64,000 bases of DNA from DATAEG01 sp051001975 (GCA_051001975.1 JBPCMU010000064.1:9699-73698); one strand, 5' to 3'; shown: positions 1 through 10,624, counted from the first letter of the stretch. Program-made: numbers and translations. The notes: generated by a model from the letters alone, not told the origin.

Positions 1-509
1 GGCACAAGCCGGACATCATCATCGGCGACATGGACTCGGTGTCCGACGAGGTGCTGCGTAGCGGCGCCGAGATCGTCGTGCACGCCTACCCCGAGGGTCG
101 CGCGCCTGGCCTGTCTCGGGTGCAGGAACTCGGGCTGGACTCGGTCACGTTCGCGTCTCTCGGTACCAGCGAGGACATCGCGATGCTGCTCGCCGACGAG
201 AAGGGCGCATCGCTGATTGTCGCCGTCGGTACCCACGCCAACCTGGTCGAGTTCCTGGACAAGGGCCGCGGCGGGATGGCCTCGACCTTCCTGACCCGGC
301 TGCGACTCGGCGGCAAGCTCGTCGACGCGAAGGGTGTCAGCCGCCTGTATCAGAGCCGGATCTCCACCACCGCTCTGGTGATGCTGGTGCTCGCCGCATT
401 CCTGGCGATCGCGGTGGCGATCCTCGTATCGACCGCCGGGCAGACCTACCTCGACATCTTTTCCGACAAGTGGGATCGCTTCCTCCACTGGATTCAGGGC
501 GCCTTCTAG
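1..509 (+). CDS. steA: SteA-like cytokinetic ring protein, 5' end outside window
   Basis: The reading frame is open from base 3, so the gene begins before the window. The visible part starts inside a thiamin-pyrophosphokinase-like domain with the GDMDS motif and ends with one hydrophobic segment (ALVMLVLAAFLAIAVAILV) about 45 residues from the C terminus, then a short polar tail. This is the layout of actinobacterial SteA, known to act with SteB in cell separation in Corynebacterium; enzymatic activity is not established for the family. Its stop codon overlaps by one base the GTG start of the steB homologue, as in the conserved steA-steB pair. The name rests on motif, C-terminal membrane anchor and synteny. 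Confidence 0.88.
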   Translation, partial: HKPDIIIGDMDSVSDEVLRSGAEIVVHAYPEGRAPGLSRVQELGLDSVTFASLGTSEDIAMLLADEKGASLIVAVGTHANLVEFLDKGRGGMASTFLTRLRLGGKLVDAKGVSRLYQSRISTTALVMLVLAAFLAIAVAILVSTAGQTYLDIFSDKWDRFLHWIQGAF

Positions 510-1426
510 TGATCTCCTTCCGCTATCACATCGTCTCGATCATCGCGGTGTTCCTGGCGCTCGCGCTGGGCATCGTCATCGGAGCGTCCGGCCTGCGTGG
601 CGCGGTGCTCGACGATCTGCATAAGCAGGTCCGGACCTTGAAGTCGGAGAACATCTCGCTCCGCTCGGACAACGAGAAGCTCACCAACGAGTCCGGCGAC
701 GCGAACGACTACGCCACCCAGTACGCCTCGAAGGTGCTGGCCAACACGCTCACCGGCCAGAGCGTCGTGATCGTGACAACGCCAGGTGCCGACAAGGAAG
801 GCAATATCGCCAGCGCCGTGTCGAAGGCGATCACGGCTGCGGGCGGGAAGGTCACCGGCCGGATCGGGCTGACCTCGGCGTACCTCGATCCGAGCAGCGG
901 CCCGGCCATCACCAGTCTGGTCACCAAGGACCAGCCCACCGGGCTGACGCTGCCGAGCACCGACGACCCGGCTGCCCTCGCCGGGGCGGCCCTCGGATAC
1001 ACGCTGTCCACGAAGGGCGCGCCCGACGAGCGTCGCACACTGCTGGCCGAGTTCGCGTCGAAGTCCCTGCTGACCGTACCGAGCAGCGAAGTCGCTGCGG
1101 CCAACCTCGCTCTCGTCATCACTTCCGGATCGCTGAACACCAAGGATGCCTGGGCGAAGTCGTTGATCACGATGACCTCGCAGTTCACCTCCCAGTCGCT
1201 GAACGCGGTGGTGGCCGGGGACACCGACTCCGCCCAGCCGAACGGTTTGATCGCAGCGGTCCGGGGAGACGACCTGGCGAAGGTCGTCTCGACGGTGGAC
1301 AACGCGGACACCGGTATCGGTCAGGTGACCACTGCACTGGCGCTGAGCGGTCTGCTCACCGGGGTGGTCGATCAGTACGGAACCGGCCCGGGTGCGAAGG
1401 ATCTGTTCCCGTCGCCTGCGAAGTGA
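509..1426 (+). CDS. steB: SteB/MctB-type envelope protein (copper transporter family)
   Basis: 305 residues from a GTG at 509 that overlaps the steA stop. An upstream in-frame ATG at 470 lies inside steA and is less likely, because the family begins with ISFRYH directly followed by one membrane helix (residues about 8-28), exactly as here. After the helix comes a coiled-coil stretch (residues about 33-60) and a soluble extracytoplasmic domain. In mycobacteria the homologue MctB is a channel-like protein linked to copper efflux; in Corynebacterium SteB pairs with SteA in daughter-cell separation. Which role applies here is not shown by the sequence. The next gene starts in the stop codon (GTGA overlap), so the genes are probably cotranscribed. 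Confidence 0.85.
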   Translation: MISFRYHIVSIIAVFLALALGIVIGASGLRGAVLDDLHKQVRTLKSENISLRSDNEKLTNESGDANDYATQYASKVLANTLTGQSVVIVTTPGADKEGNIASAVSKAITAAGGKVTGRIGLTSAYLDPSSGPAITSLVTKDQPTGLTLPSTDDPAALAGAALGYTLSTKGAPDERRTLLAEFASKSLLTVPSSEVAAANLALVITSGSLNTKDAWAKSLITMTSQFTSQSLNAVVAGDTDSAQPNGLIAAVRGDDLAKVVSTVDNADTGIGQVTTALALSGLLTGVVDQYGTGPGAKDLFPSPAK

Positions 1427-2238
1427 GGCAGGCGGCTCGGGCCGCGCTGGTGTCGGCCGCCGCGACGTTCCTCTCCGGCAAGGCGCTGGACGCCCGGCCG
1501 ATCGGGATTCCCGGGTGGGTACGGAGCAATTACCGTGACTGCCCGGTCGCACTGAGCGGCGGCGCGGCGGTGGTCATCGGCAGCCTGAGCGCGGCGCTCG
1601 TAGGCCCGGCAGAACTCCGCCGGCATTCGGTGACGTTGATCGCCGCCGCCGCGATGGCTGGTGGCTACGACGACCTGCTCGCACCACGGCACGAGCAGGT
1701 GGGGGACAAGGGCTGGCGTGGTCATCTCGCCGCGGCCCGGTCGGGTCGACTCAGCGGCGGTGTCGTCAAGGTGGCCTTGATCGGCGGTGCGGCGCTGTGC
1801 ACCGCGCGGTCCGAGTCCGGTGGCTGGCGGCGCGCCGTGCCGCGAGCGGCCCTCATCGCCGGTACCGCGAACCTGCTCAACCTCTTCGACCTGCGTCCCG
1901 GCCGGGCCGGCAAGGTGGCGCTGGCCGTCGGGGCGACCGGCCTGTCTGGACCGACCGGCGCGATCGCCGCTTCGGTCGTGGGGTCGGCTGCCGCGGTGTT
2001 GCCTGAGGATCTGGCCGAACGGCGGATGCTCGGTGACCTCGGGGCGAACACACTCGGCGTGCTGCTCGGTCAGCGATTGGCCCACGGGGGACCGGCTCTG
2101 CGCTGGGGCGCCCTGGTGACGGTCGGCGGGCTCACGATGGCCAGCGAACGGGTCAGCTTCTCGCAGGTGATCGCCAGGACCCCGTGGCTGCGCACGATGG
2201 ACGAGTGGGGCCGATCCGTCCCGACCGATCGCGACTGA
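1423..2238 (+). CDS. MraY/WecA-like membrane glycosyltransferase-family protein
   Basis: 271 residues, GTG start inside the steB stop (GTGA). The protein is mostly hydrophobic helices. It carries a GYDDLLAPRHEQVGDKG motif near residue 80 that resembles the first Asp-rich loop of MraY/WecA polyprenyl-phosphate transferases, and a NLLNLFDLRPGRAGK motif near residue 150 in the position of their catalytic NxxNxxD loop. It is shorter than MraY (about 320-360 residues), so it may be a reduced or non-catalytic relative. The following MurJ-like flippase and cytosolic glycosyltransferase suggest an envelope-glycan lipid-linked pathway; this is inference. The substrate is unknown. Confidence 0.62.
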   Translation: MRQAARAALVSAAATFLSGKALDARPIGIPGWVRSNYRDCPVALSGGAAVVIGSLSAALVGPAELRRHSVTLIAAAAMAGGYDDLLAPRHEQVGDKGWRGHLAAARSGRLSGGVVKVALIGGAALCTARSESGGWRRAVPRAALIAGTANLLNLFDLRPGRAGKVALAVGATGLSGPTGAIAASVVGSAAAVLPEDLAERRMLGDLGANTLGVLLGQRLAHGGPALRWGALVTVGGLTMASERVSFSQVIARTPWLRTMDEWGRSVPTDRD

Positions 2239-2264
2239 CCGGCCCGGCGTGCCAGGGTGAGCGC

Positions 2265-3848
2265 GTGAGTACGACGGCAGCGCGCGGGTTGGCCCGCGCC
2301 GCAGCGGTGATTGCTGTGCTCACGGTGCTGGCCCGGCTGGCCGGCTTCGCCCGCACCGCCGTGTTCGGCCGATCGGTGGGCACCGGCTGTGTGGGCTCGG
2401 TGTACCAGACGGCCAACACCATCCCGAACATCGTCTTCGACATCGTCGCCGGCGGGATGTTGTCCGCGCTGGTGGTGCCGATCCTCGCCCCGGTGCTCGC
2501 CACCGGCCGCCGCGACGATGCGAGCCGCATCATCTCGGCGCTGCTGACGTGGGCGTTGATCGTGCTGGTTCCGCTCGCCGCGATTGTCGCCGCGTTGTCC
2601 GGCCCGATCGTCCGCGTGCTCCTCGGTTCTGGTGGCTGCCCCGGTGCCGTCTCGCTGGGTACCCGGATGCTCGCGGTGTTCAGCGTGCAGATCGTCTTCT
2701 ACGGAGTCGGCGTCGTACTTGCCGGTGCGCTGACGGCCGGCGAGCGGTTCACCTGGCCGGCGTTGGCGCCGCTGCTGTCCAGCCTTGCCGTGATCGCCAG
2801 CTACCTTTGGTACGGCGCGCTGGCCGGAACCGGGCGCGCCGCCGCCGGTCTGCCGAGATCTGCCGAGTGGGTGCTGACCCTCGGCACCACCGCGGGCGTC
2901 CTCGTGCTCGCGTTGTGTCAGTTGCCGGCAGTATGGCGCACCGGTGTGCGCTGGCGGCCCTCGCTGCGCTTTCCCGCCGGCGTGGCCCCGACGGTGCGTC
3001 GCGCCGCGATGGCCGGGGCGTTCACCTTGGGCGCGCAGCAGATTGCGGCAGCGGTGATGATCCGGCTGGCCAACTCCGGGTCCCCGGTAGGGACGCTCGT
3101 GATCGTAGTGCTGGCGCAGACCGTCTTCCTGCTGCCGTGGGCGGTGCTCAGCCTGCCAGTGGCGACCACGTCCTTCCCGCGGCTGGCGGCGGCCTGGGAT
3201 GCCGGCGAGCGTGACGACTACCGGGCCAGGCTGGCCGTGGCCTCCCGGGTGGTGATCGCGCTGGCGGCCGGCGGCAGTGCGCTGTTGGTCGCGGTGGCGA
3301 CACCGGCCCGGGTGGTGCTGCTCGGCCGGCACGCACAGTCCGTGCAGCAGTTCGCGCCGGCCATCGCCACCTTCGCGATCGGTCTGCTCGGCTGGTCGGT
3401 CGTGGCGTTGCTGTCGCGGGCGTTGTACGCCGCGCATGCGATGGGTGCCGCCGCTGCCGCGCAGGTTGCCGGTCAGGTCGTGGTGATCATCGCGGACGTG
3501 GTGCTGTCCGCCGCGCTGCCGGCCGGTCAGCGGGCCGCGGCGCTCGGACTCGGCAACTCGATCGGTGTGCTGGTCGCCGGCGTGCTGCTCGTCGTGGTCG
3601 CGGTCCGCCACGGCGCGTTGCGGCTACCGGGTGTACTCAAGGACGCCGGACCGGCAACGGCTGCAGCGGTGGTGGCCGCCGGAGCCGGATGGCTGGTCGG
3701 GAAGGGCACCGGGCACTCCGGCGTGCTGGTCGCCGCCGGGATGGGCGTGCTCGCCGCCGCCACGGCGACCGCGGTGTTCCTGGCCGTGCTGTTGGTCCTG
3801 GACCGTGCTGCGGTTCGCGATCTGCGGGCCCGGGTGATCCGCCGGTGA
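2265..3848 (+). CDS. MurJ/MviN-like lipid flippase
   Basis: 527 residues counted from the GTG at 2265; earlier in-frame codons overlap the previous gene and encode a polar, unconserved stretch. About 13-14 hydrophobic helices are visible. The N terminus has the MviN-type pattern RLAGFARTAVFG followed by a helix with IPNIVFDIVAGG, matching the flippase family that exports lipid-linked peptidoglycan precursors. It lacks the long cytoplasmic kinase-like tail of mycobacterial MurJ. Actinobacteria usually have another murJ near the origin, so this copy may be a paralogue for another lipid-linked glycan (inference). The stop overlaps the next GTG start by four bases. Confidence 0.78.
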   Translation: MSTTAARGLARAAAVIAVLTVLARLAGFARTAVFGRSVGTGCVGSVYQTANTIPNIVFDIVAGGMLSALVVPILAPVLATGRRDDASRIISALLTWALIVLVPLAAIVAALSGPIVRVLLGSGGCPGAVSLGTRMLAVFSVQIVFYGVGVVLAGALTAGERFTWPALAPLLSSLAVIASYLWYGALAGTGRAAAGLPRSAEWVLTLGTTAGVLVLALCQLPAVWRTGVRWRPSLRFPAGVAPTVRRAAMAGAFTLGAQQIAAAVMIRLANSGSPVGTLVIVVLAQTVFLLPWAVLSLPVATTSFPRLAAAWDAGERDDYRARLAVASRVVIALAAGGSALLVAVATPARVVLLGRHAQSVQQFAPAIATFAIGLLGWSVVALLSRALYAAHAMGAAAAAQVAGQVVVIIADVVLSAALPAGQRAAALGLGNSIGVLVAGVLLVVVAVRHGALRLPGVLKDAGPATAAAVVAAGAGWLVGKGTGHSGVLVAAGMGVLAAATATAVFLAVLLVLDRAAVRDLRARVIRR

Positions 3849-4927
3849 GCGCGCCGCCGCCCAGGATCGCCCTGGTGCTGGGCACCAGCGCGGGCGGGGT
3901 CGGCCAGCACGTCCGGTCGCTGGCCCGTCATCTCGTCATTGCCGGTTGGCCGGTCATTGTCTGCGGGCCGGCCGCGACCCAGGACCTGTTCGACTTCCGG
4001 GCCGCCGGGGCCGAGTTTCACGCGGTGCCCATCGGCGGACCGGGCGCCGAGCCGCGGGCCGCCTGGCCGCTTCGGATGGCCACCCGGGACAGTCGGTTGC
4101 TGCACGCCCATGGGTTGCGGGCCGGGCTCACCGGGGTGCTGAGCGGACGTCGTCCGCTCGTCGTTTCCCTGCACAACGCCGTGCTGCAGACCGGCCTGGT
4201 GGGGCGGGCGATGAGGGCCGGTGAGCGCGCCGTCGCGCGGCGCGCCACGGTTACCCTGGCCGCGTCCCAGGACCTGGCCGACCGGTCCGCACAGCTCGGC
4301 GGTCGCGACGTGCGGTACCTGCCGGTGGCCGCTCCCGACGTGGCGCCCACCCGTACCCGCGCCGAGGTGCGGCGCGAGCTGGACCAGCCCGCCGGGCGTC
4401 CACTCGTGCTGTGTGTGGCTCGATTGCACCCGCAGAAGGCCCTCGACATCCTGATCGCTGCCAGCACCCACTGGCGCGGTTCGGTGGGGGCACCGGTGGT
4501 GTACATCGTCGGTGACGGACCGCTGCGCGCCGAGCTGACCACCCAGATCCGCCGACTGGACGCACCGGTGCGGCTGCTCGGTCATCGCGACGACGTGGCG
4601 GATCTGTTCGCCGCCGCCGATCTGGTGGTGCTCCCGTCACGTTGGGAGGCCCGGCCACTGGTGCTGCAGGAAGCGATGCGGGCCGGTCGTGCCGTGATCG
4701 CGACCGACGTCGGCGGCGTGGCCGAGCTGGTCGGCGGCGCCGCCCGGCTGGTGCCGGCCGGCGATGTCGATGCGCTGGCCGCTGCGGTCACCGCCGTACT
4801 GGCCGACCGGGCGGAGCTCTCCACTTTGGCGGCCGCGTCGCTGCAGCGTGCGCAGAGTTGGCCGGACGAGGAGACGACGGCAGCCCGTATCGCGGCGGTC
4901 TACCGCGAGGTGCTTGCCCTCGACTGA
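3845..4927 (+). CDS. GT4-type (GT-B fold) glycosyltransferase
   Basis: 360 residues, GTG start overlapping the flippase stop (GTGA). The N-terminal half carries the glycine-rich loop GTSAGGVGQHV (residues about 13-23) expected of a GT-B acceptor domain. The C-terminal half has LCVARLHPQKALD, VGDGPLRAEL and the EX7E motif EARPLVLQE typical of retaining family 4 transferases using nucleotide-sugar donors. No signal peptide or membrane helix is seen, so it is cytosolic. Together with the MraY-like and MurJ-like genes it forms a three-gene module inserted between steB and pyrG, suggesting synthesis and export of a lipid-linked sugar. Donor and acceptor cannot be told. Confidence 0.8.
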   Translation: MSAPPPRIALVLGTSAGGVGQHVRSLARHLVIAGWPVIVCGPAATQDLFDFRAAGAEFHAVPIGGPGAEPRAAWPLRMATRDSRLLHAHGLRAGLTGVLSGRRPLVVSLHNAVLQTGLVGRAMRAGERAVARRATVTLAASQDLADRSAQLGGRDVRYLPVAAPDVAPTRTRAEVRRELDQPAGRPLVLCVARLHPQKALDILIAASTHWRGSVGAPVVYIVGDGPLRAELTTQIRRLDAPVRLLGHRDDVADLFAAADLVVLPSRWEARPLVLQEAMRAGRAVIATDVGGVAELVGGAARLVPAGDVDALAAAVTAVLADRAELSTLAAASLQRAQSWPDEETTAARIAAVYREVLALD

Positions 4928-4978
4928 CGGCGCGTCGGAGCTCTGCGGCACAGCCTCGACACAATCTCGTGTTAGCGT

Positions 4979-5043
4979 GAACTCCCGTGGATCACGCGCT
5001 CGACGCGTGCCGCACGCCCTATCGGCCGCGACCACGGGAGTTC
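4979..5043 (+). promoter_or_regulatory. pyrG leader: 12-bp inverted repeat covering the ribosome binding site
   Basis: GAACTCCCGTGG at 4979-4990 is a perfect reverse complement of CCACGGGAGTTC at 5032-5043, separated by 41 nt. The right arm contains GGAG (5037-5040), the Shine-Dalgarno of pyrG seven bases before GTG 5048. Inside the loop a second perfect hairpin CACGCG-CTCGA-CGCGTG spans 4993-5009. In RNA this is a long stem that would hide the ribosome binding site. A TAGCGT -10-like hexamer at 4973-4978 would start transcription near 4985, within the left arm, so the fold may form only in read-through transcripts. A DNA operator is the alternative reading. Confidence 0.6.
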
Positions 5044-5047
5044 GTTG

Positions 5048-6828
<1,781 letters not shown>

Positions 6829-6832
<4 letters not shown>

Positions 6833-7458
6833 CCGACCACGAGTATCGGGTGCTTTCCAGCACCCCGCGATTCACCGGCAACGTCATCTCGGTGCGCACC
6901 GACGCCGTGCAGATGGCGGACGGCTCGGTGGCCGACCGCGACTACGTCGTACACCCCGGCGCAGTCGGGGTCGTGGCGCTCGACGAGCAGGACCGGGTGG
7001 TGGTCGTGCACCAGTTCCGGGCGCCGGTCGGCATCACCATGGACGAGCTGCCCGCCGGGCTGCTCGACGTCGCCGGCGAGCCGGCCCTGATCGCCGCGCA
7101 ACGGGAACTGTACGAAGAGGCAGCGCTGCGCGCGGATGACTGGCATGTGCTGGTGGACCTGCACACCACGCCCGGCGGGTCGAACGAGGCGATCCGCATC
7201 TACCTGGCCCGCGGCCTGCACGAGGTGCCGGCAGTTGAGCGTTACCGCCCGGAGGGCGAGGAAGTGACGATGACGGTGCGCCGGGTGCCGCTGGAGGAGC
7301 TGGTGACGTCGGCACTGGCCGGCGACGTCACCAACGCCGCCGCCGTGGCCGGCAGCCTGGCAACCCTCTACGCCCGGTCCCGCGGATGGACCGTGCTGCG
7401 CGCGGCCGACGCGCCGTGGCGAGCCCGCCCGGAGCTGGCTGCCTCCGCGGGTACCTGA
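6829..7458 (+). CDS. Nudix hydrolase, ADP-ribose pyrophosphatase type
   Basis: 209 residues; the ATG overlaps the pyrG stop (ATGA). The Nudix box reads GLLDVAGEPALIAAQRELYEEAAL (about residues 79-102), keeping the RE-x-x-EE metal-binding residues. The LPAGLLD lead-in and the VLVDLHTTPGGSNEAIRIYLARGL stretch after the box are typical of actinobacterial ADP-ribose pyrophosphatases located between pyrG and xerD. Expected reaction: ADP-ribose to AMP and ribose 5-phosphate. It is cytosolic, with no membrane segment. Substrate choice is inferred from family position and synteny; other nucleoside diphosphate sugars are possible. Confidence 0.9.
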
Positions 7459-8396
7459 TGACGCGCACGCTGCGCAGCGATCCGATCGCCGTGGTCCGAA
7501 GTTTCCTGGATCACCTCGTGGTGGAGCGTGGCGTGGCGGCCAACACCCTCAGCTCCTACCGCCGAGACCTGGCCCGGTACACCGACTACCTGGCCGAGCA
7601 CAGCGTCGGAGAGATTTCGGGCAGCACGGCCACCACGATCAGCGAGTTCCTTGGTGCGCTGCGGGAAGGCAGCGACGGCCACCCGCCACTGTCTGCCGCG
7701 TCCGCGGCGCGCGCCATCGTGGCGGTGCGCGGGCTGCACCGCTTCGCGCTGCGCGAGGGCCTGGTCGAATCCGACACCGCTCGCGGGGTTCGCCCGCCGG
7801 TGCCTCCGCGTCGACTGCCGAAGGCCATCTCCGTGGAGGATGTGATGCGGCTGCTGGAGGGGGCCAGCGTCGGCGACACCCCGCTGGCGGTGCGCGACCG
7901 CGCGCTGCTGGAAGTGCTCTACGGCACCGGTGCGCGCATCTCCGAGGCCGTCGGGCTCAGCGTCGACGCGGTGGACCTGGACGGCCGTTCAGTGACGTTG
8001 GCAGGCAAAGGCGGCAGGCAGCGACGGGTGCCGCTCGGCTCGTATGCGGCCGCGGCGGTCGGGGCATACCTGACCCGGTCTCGTCCGGGCCTGGCCGAGA
8101 AGGTCGCACCGACGAAGGTGCTGTTCCTGAACGCGCGCGGTGGGCCGCTGTCACGGCAGTCAGCGTGGACGGTGCTGCGCAGTGCGGCCGAGCGGGCCGG
8201 GCTGACCGCCGACATCTCACCGCACACCCTCCGGCACTCCTACGCGACGCATCTGATGGAAGGCGGCGCGGATGTCCGGGTGGTGCAGGAACTGCTCGGC
8301 CACGCGTCGGTGACCACGACGCAGATCTACACCCTGGTCACCGTCGACCAACTGCGCGAGGTGTACGCCGCGGCGCACCCCCGCGCGCTGCACTGA
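7458..8396 (+). CDS. xerD: Site-specific tyrosine recombinase XerD
   Basis: 312 residues from the ATG at 7458 that overlaps the last base of the Nudix stop. The N-terminal SAM-like core-binding domain (about 1-115) precedes the catalytic domain with all expected residues: Arg160 in GTGARISEA, Lys184 in AGKGGRQRR, His256 and Arg259 in SPHTLRH, His282 in LLGHAS and the nucleophile Tyr291 in QIYTLV. It resolves chromosome dimers at dif together with XerC. Placement just before parA-scpA-scpB groups it with other segregation genes, a conserved arrangement in actinobacteria. Length is normal. Confidence 0.96.
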   Translation: MTRTLRSDPIAVVRSFLDHLVVERGVAANTLSSYRRDLARYTDYLAEHSVGEISGSTATTISEFLGALREGSDGHPPLSAASAARAIVAVRGLHRFALREGLVESDTARGVRPPVPPRRLPKAISVEDVMRLLEGASVGDTPLAVRDRALLEVLYGTGARISEAVGLSVDAVDLDGRSVTLAGKGGRQRRVPLGSYAAAAVGAYLTRSRPGLAEKVAPTKVLFLNARGGPLSRQSAWTVLRSAAERAGLTADISPHTLRHSYATHLMEGGADVRVVQELLGHASVTTTQIYTLVTVDQLREVYAAAHPRALH

Positions 8397-8609
8397 GCCT
8401 TCCTGTCGAGTGGAGGTTGAGACCCTGTGGCGGGCCGAATCGCCGGGCGGGCGCGCCGCTCCGGGAGCACTGATCGGGTGAGGTAATCTCGCGGAAATCG
8501 AAGGTCGACCCGGCGCGCGGAAGCGCCCACCGGGATATCACTGGAACATCACTGGTGACATCACCGGTCCGCCAGTTCGGCGACATGACTCGGGAGGGCA
8601 TGGGGATTC

Positions 8610-9737
8610 ATGTCCAACCCGCCCCCGTCGGATCCCGACCAGCAGCCCGAACTCGGCGGTGGCCAGTCCCAGCCGAGTTATCAGCCTCCCGGCGGGTTCC
8701 CGAAGCCGGGCCCGCCGCCGAACAGGGCGCCGGACCCGGTTGCTGAGCCCGCCCCGCAACCGCCGCAGCAGGCTCCGGGGCCAGCTCGGCCAACCCCGCG
8801 GCCGGCAGCCGGCGAGGAACAGGTCGCGCACGTGCCGCGGGTCGAGATGACGGGCCAGGGCGCGGCTCCGTCCGCCGGACCGGACGAGCCGAGTACCGCG
8901 AAGACGTCCGCCGATCCTGCGCAGTCCCGGGTGAAGCGCCCGCTGATCACCCCACCGGCGCTGCAGCGCCACGGACCGGCCCGGATCATCTCGCTGTGCA
9001 ACCAGAAGGGTGGGGTCGGCAAGACCACCTCGACGATCAATCTGGGCGCGGCACTGGCCGAGTTCGGCCGCCGAGTGCTGCTGGTGGACTTCGACCCGCA
9101 GGGCGCCCTCTCGGTCGGGCTCGGCATCCAGCCGCACCAGCTGGAACGAACCACCTACGACCTGCTGATGAGCCGCGACGTCACCATCGATGACGTGCTC
9201 ATCAAGACCGGCGTGCCGGGAATGGACCTGCTGCACAGCAACATCAACCTGTCAGCCGCAGAGGTGCAGCTGGTCAACGAGGTCGCCCGCGAGCAGACCC
9301 TGGCCCGGGCGCTCGCGCCGGTGGCCGACGACTACGACTTCGTGCTGATCGACTGCCAGCCGTCACTCGGCCTGCTCACCGTCAATGCGTTGACCGCGTC
9401 GCACGGCGTGATCGTTCCCCTGGAGTGCGAGTACTTCTCGCTGCGTGGGGTGGCGCTGCTCATCGACACCATCGACAAGGTGCGCGACCGGCTCAACCCA
9501 CGGCTGCGGCTGGAAGGCATCCTGGCCACCATGTACGACGGGCGCACCACCCACGGCCGCGAGGTCTACTCCCGCGTCGTCGAGGCCTTCGGCGACGACG
9601 TCTACGACACGGTGATCAGCCGGACCGTGCGGTTCCCGGAGACGACGGTCGCCGGCCAGCCGATCACCACCTGGGCGCCCAGCTCGTCGGGCGCCGAGGC
9701 CTACCGGACGCTGGCCATGGAGGTGCTGGCCCGGTGA
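8610..9737 (+). CDS. parA: ParA/Soj-family chromosome partitioning ATPase
   Basis: 375 residues from ATG 8610, preceded by GGGA at 8602-8605. Residues 1-110 are a Pro/Gln/Gly-rich, probably disordered extension. The ATPase core follows, with the deviant Walker A NQKGGVGKTT (signature Lys near 133, P-loop Lys near 138), VDFDPQGALS and the DCQPSLGLLT switch. This is the scpAB-linked ParA common in actinobacteria (the Rv1708 position), distinct from the origin-linked ParA-ParB pair; no parB follows. The 213-bp gap before it (8397-8609) contains no recognisable parS (GTTTCACGTGAAAC) and no gene. The stop overlaps scpA by four bases. Confidence 0.94.
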   Translation: MSNPPPSDPDQQPELGGGQSQPSYQPPGGFPKPGPPPNRAPDPVAEPAPQPPQQAPGPARPTPRPAAGEEQVAHVPRVEMTGQGAAPSAGPDEPSTAKTSADPAQSRVKRPLITPPALQRHGPARIISLCNQKGGVGKTTSTINLGAALAEFGRRVLLVDFDPQGALSVGLGIQPHQLERTTYDLLMSRDVTIDDVLIKTGVPGMDLLHSNINLSAAEVQLVNEVAREQTLARALAPVADDYDFVLIDCQPSLGLLTVNALTASHGVIVPLECEYFSLRGVALLIDTIDKVRDRLNPRLRLEGILATMYDGRTTHGREVYSRVVEAFGDDVYDTVISRTVRFPETTVAGQPITTWAPSSSGAEAYRTLAMEVLAR

Positions 9738-10624
9738 GCGTCCCCACCGAGTCGCTCAGCGATTCGGCGGGGGAGCTGGTCGAGATCGCGACCCGCACTA
9801 CGCCGGACGGCCCGGTCGACTCGACCGAGCCCCCTGATGTTGCCGGGTTCACCGTGCGGCTGGACAACTTCGACGGACCGTTCGACCTGCTGCTCACCCT
9901 CATCGGCCGCCGCCAGATGGACATCACCGAGGTGGCACTGAGCCAGGTCACCGAGGAGTTCATCAGCTACATCAGCAAGTCCGGCCCGAAATGGGATCTG
10001 GGCAAGGCGACGGAGTTCCTGGTCGTCGCAGCCACACTGCTCGACCTGAAGGCTGCCCGGCTACTGCCGGCGGCCGACGTCGAGGACGACGAGGACCTGG
10101 CTCTCCTGGAAGCCCGGGACCTGCTGTTCGCCCGCTTGCTGCAATACCGCGCCTACAAGCTGTCCGCCGCGCACCTCGCCGAACTGATCAGCCGGGCCGC
10201 TCGGCGCTACCCGCGGGCCGCCGAGCTCGAGCCGCGCTTCGCCGCCCTGATGCCCGACGTGCTTCTGGACGTGGACGCCCAGCATCTGGCCCACCTGGCC
10301 GCCGAGGCGCTGCGCCCCCGGCCGGTGCCGACCGTCGGAATCGACCACGTGCACACGCCCCGGGTCAGCGTCCGGGAGCACATGGCCGTGCTCGCGTCGA
10401 TGCTGCGGGGCCGGCATTCGGCAACGTTCCGTACCTTGGTAAGCGACTGCACGTCCACGCTGGAGGTGGTGGCGCGGTTCCTCGGCCTGCTGGAGCTCTA
10501 CCGCGACGGATCGGTCTCCTTCGACCAGGCCGCTGCGCTCGCCGAGTTGCAAGTGCGCTGGACCGGCCCAGCCGAAGACCAGGACACCGTCAACGAGCGG
10601 ACCATCGACGAGGAGTACCAGTAA
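9734..10624 (+). CDS. scpA: Segregation and condensation protein A (kleisin)
   Basis: 296 residues, GTG start inside the parA stop. Residues 1-35 are polar; then the ScpA signature FTVRLDNFDGPFDLLLTLI begins the N-terminal helical domain that contacts the SMC neck. An acidic stretch VEDDEDLALLEARDLL lies in the middle, and a C-terminal winged-helix region ends in the DQAAALAELQVRW segment. It is the kleisin subunit bridging SMC heads with ScpB to condense and separate the chromosome. Upstream in-frame codons reach into parA and are not used. scpB follows after 28 bases. Confidence 0.95.
   Translation: MSVPTESLSDSAGELVEIATRTTPDGPVDSTEPPDVAGFTVRLDNFDGPFDLLLTLIGRRQMDITEVALSQVTEEFISYISKSGPKWDLGKATEFLVVAATLLDLKAARLLPAADVEDDEDLALLEARDLLFARLLQYRAYKLSAAHLAELISRAARRYPRAAELEPRFAALMPDVLLDVDAQHLAHLAAEALRPRPVPTVGIDHVHTPRVSVREHMAVLASMLRGRHSATFRTLVSDCTSTLEVVARFLGLLELYRDGSVSFDQAAALAELQVRWTGPAEDQDTVNERTIDEEYQ

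Noticed and set aside
506..1552. Long minus-strand frame opposite steB (348 codons)
   Set aside because: Arg/Gly/His-rich composition of a GC-rich shadow frame with no family features; the plus strand encodes a well-supported protein.
2070..3611. Long minus-strand frame opposite the MurJ-like gene (513 codons)
   Set aside because: Low-complexity Arg/His/Gly sequence typical of an antisense shadow; plus strand has conserved membrane helices.
8397..8609. Possible parS or second promoter region before parA
   Set aside because: No GTTTCACGTGAAAC-like palindrome; the short CATCACTGG repeats are imperfect and not convincing.
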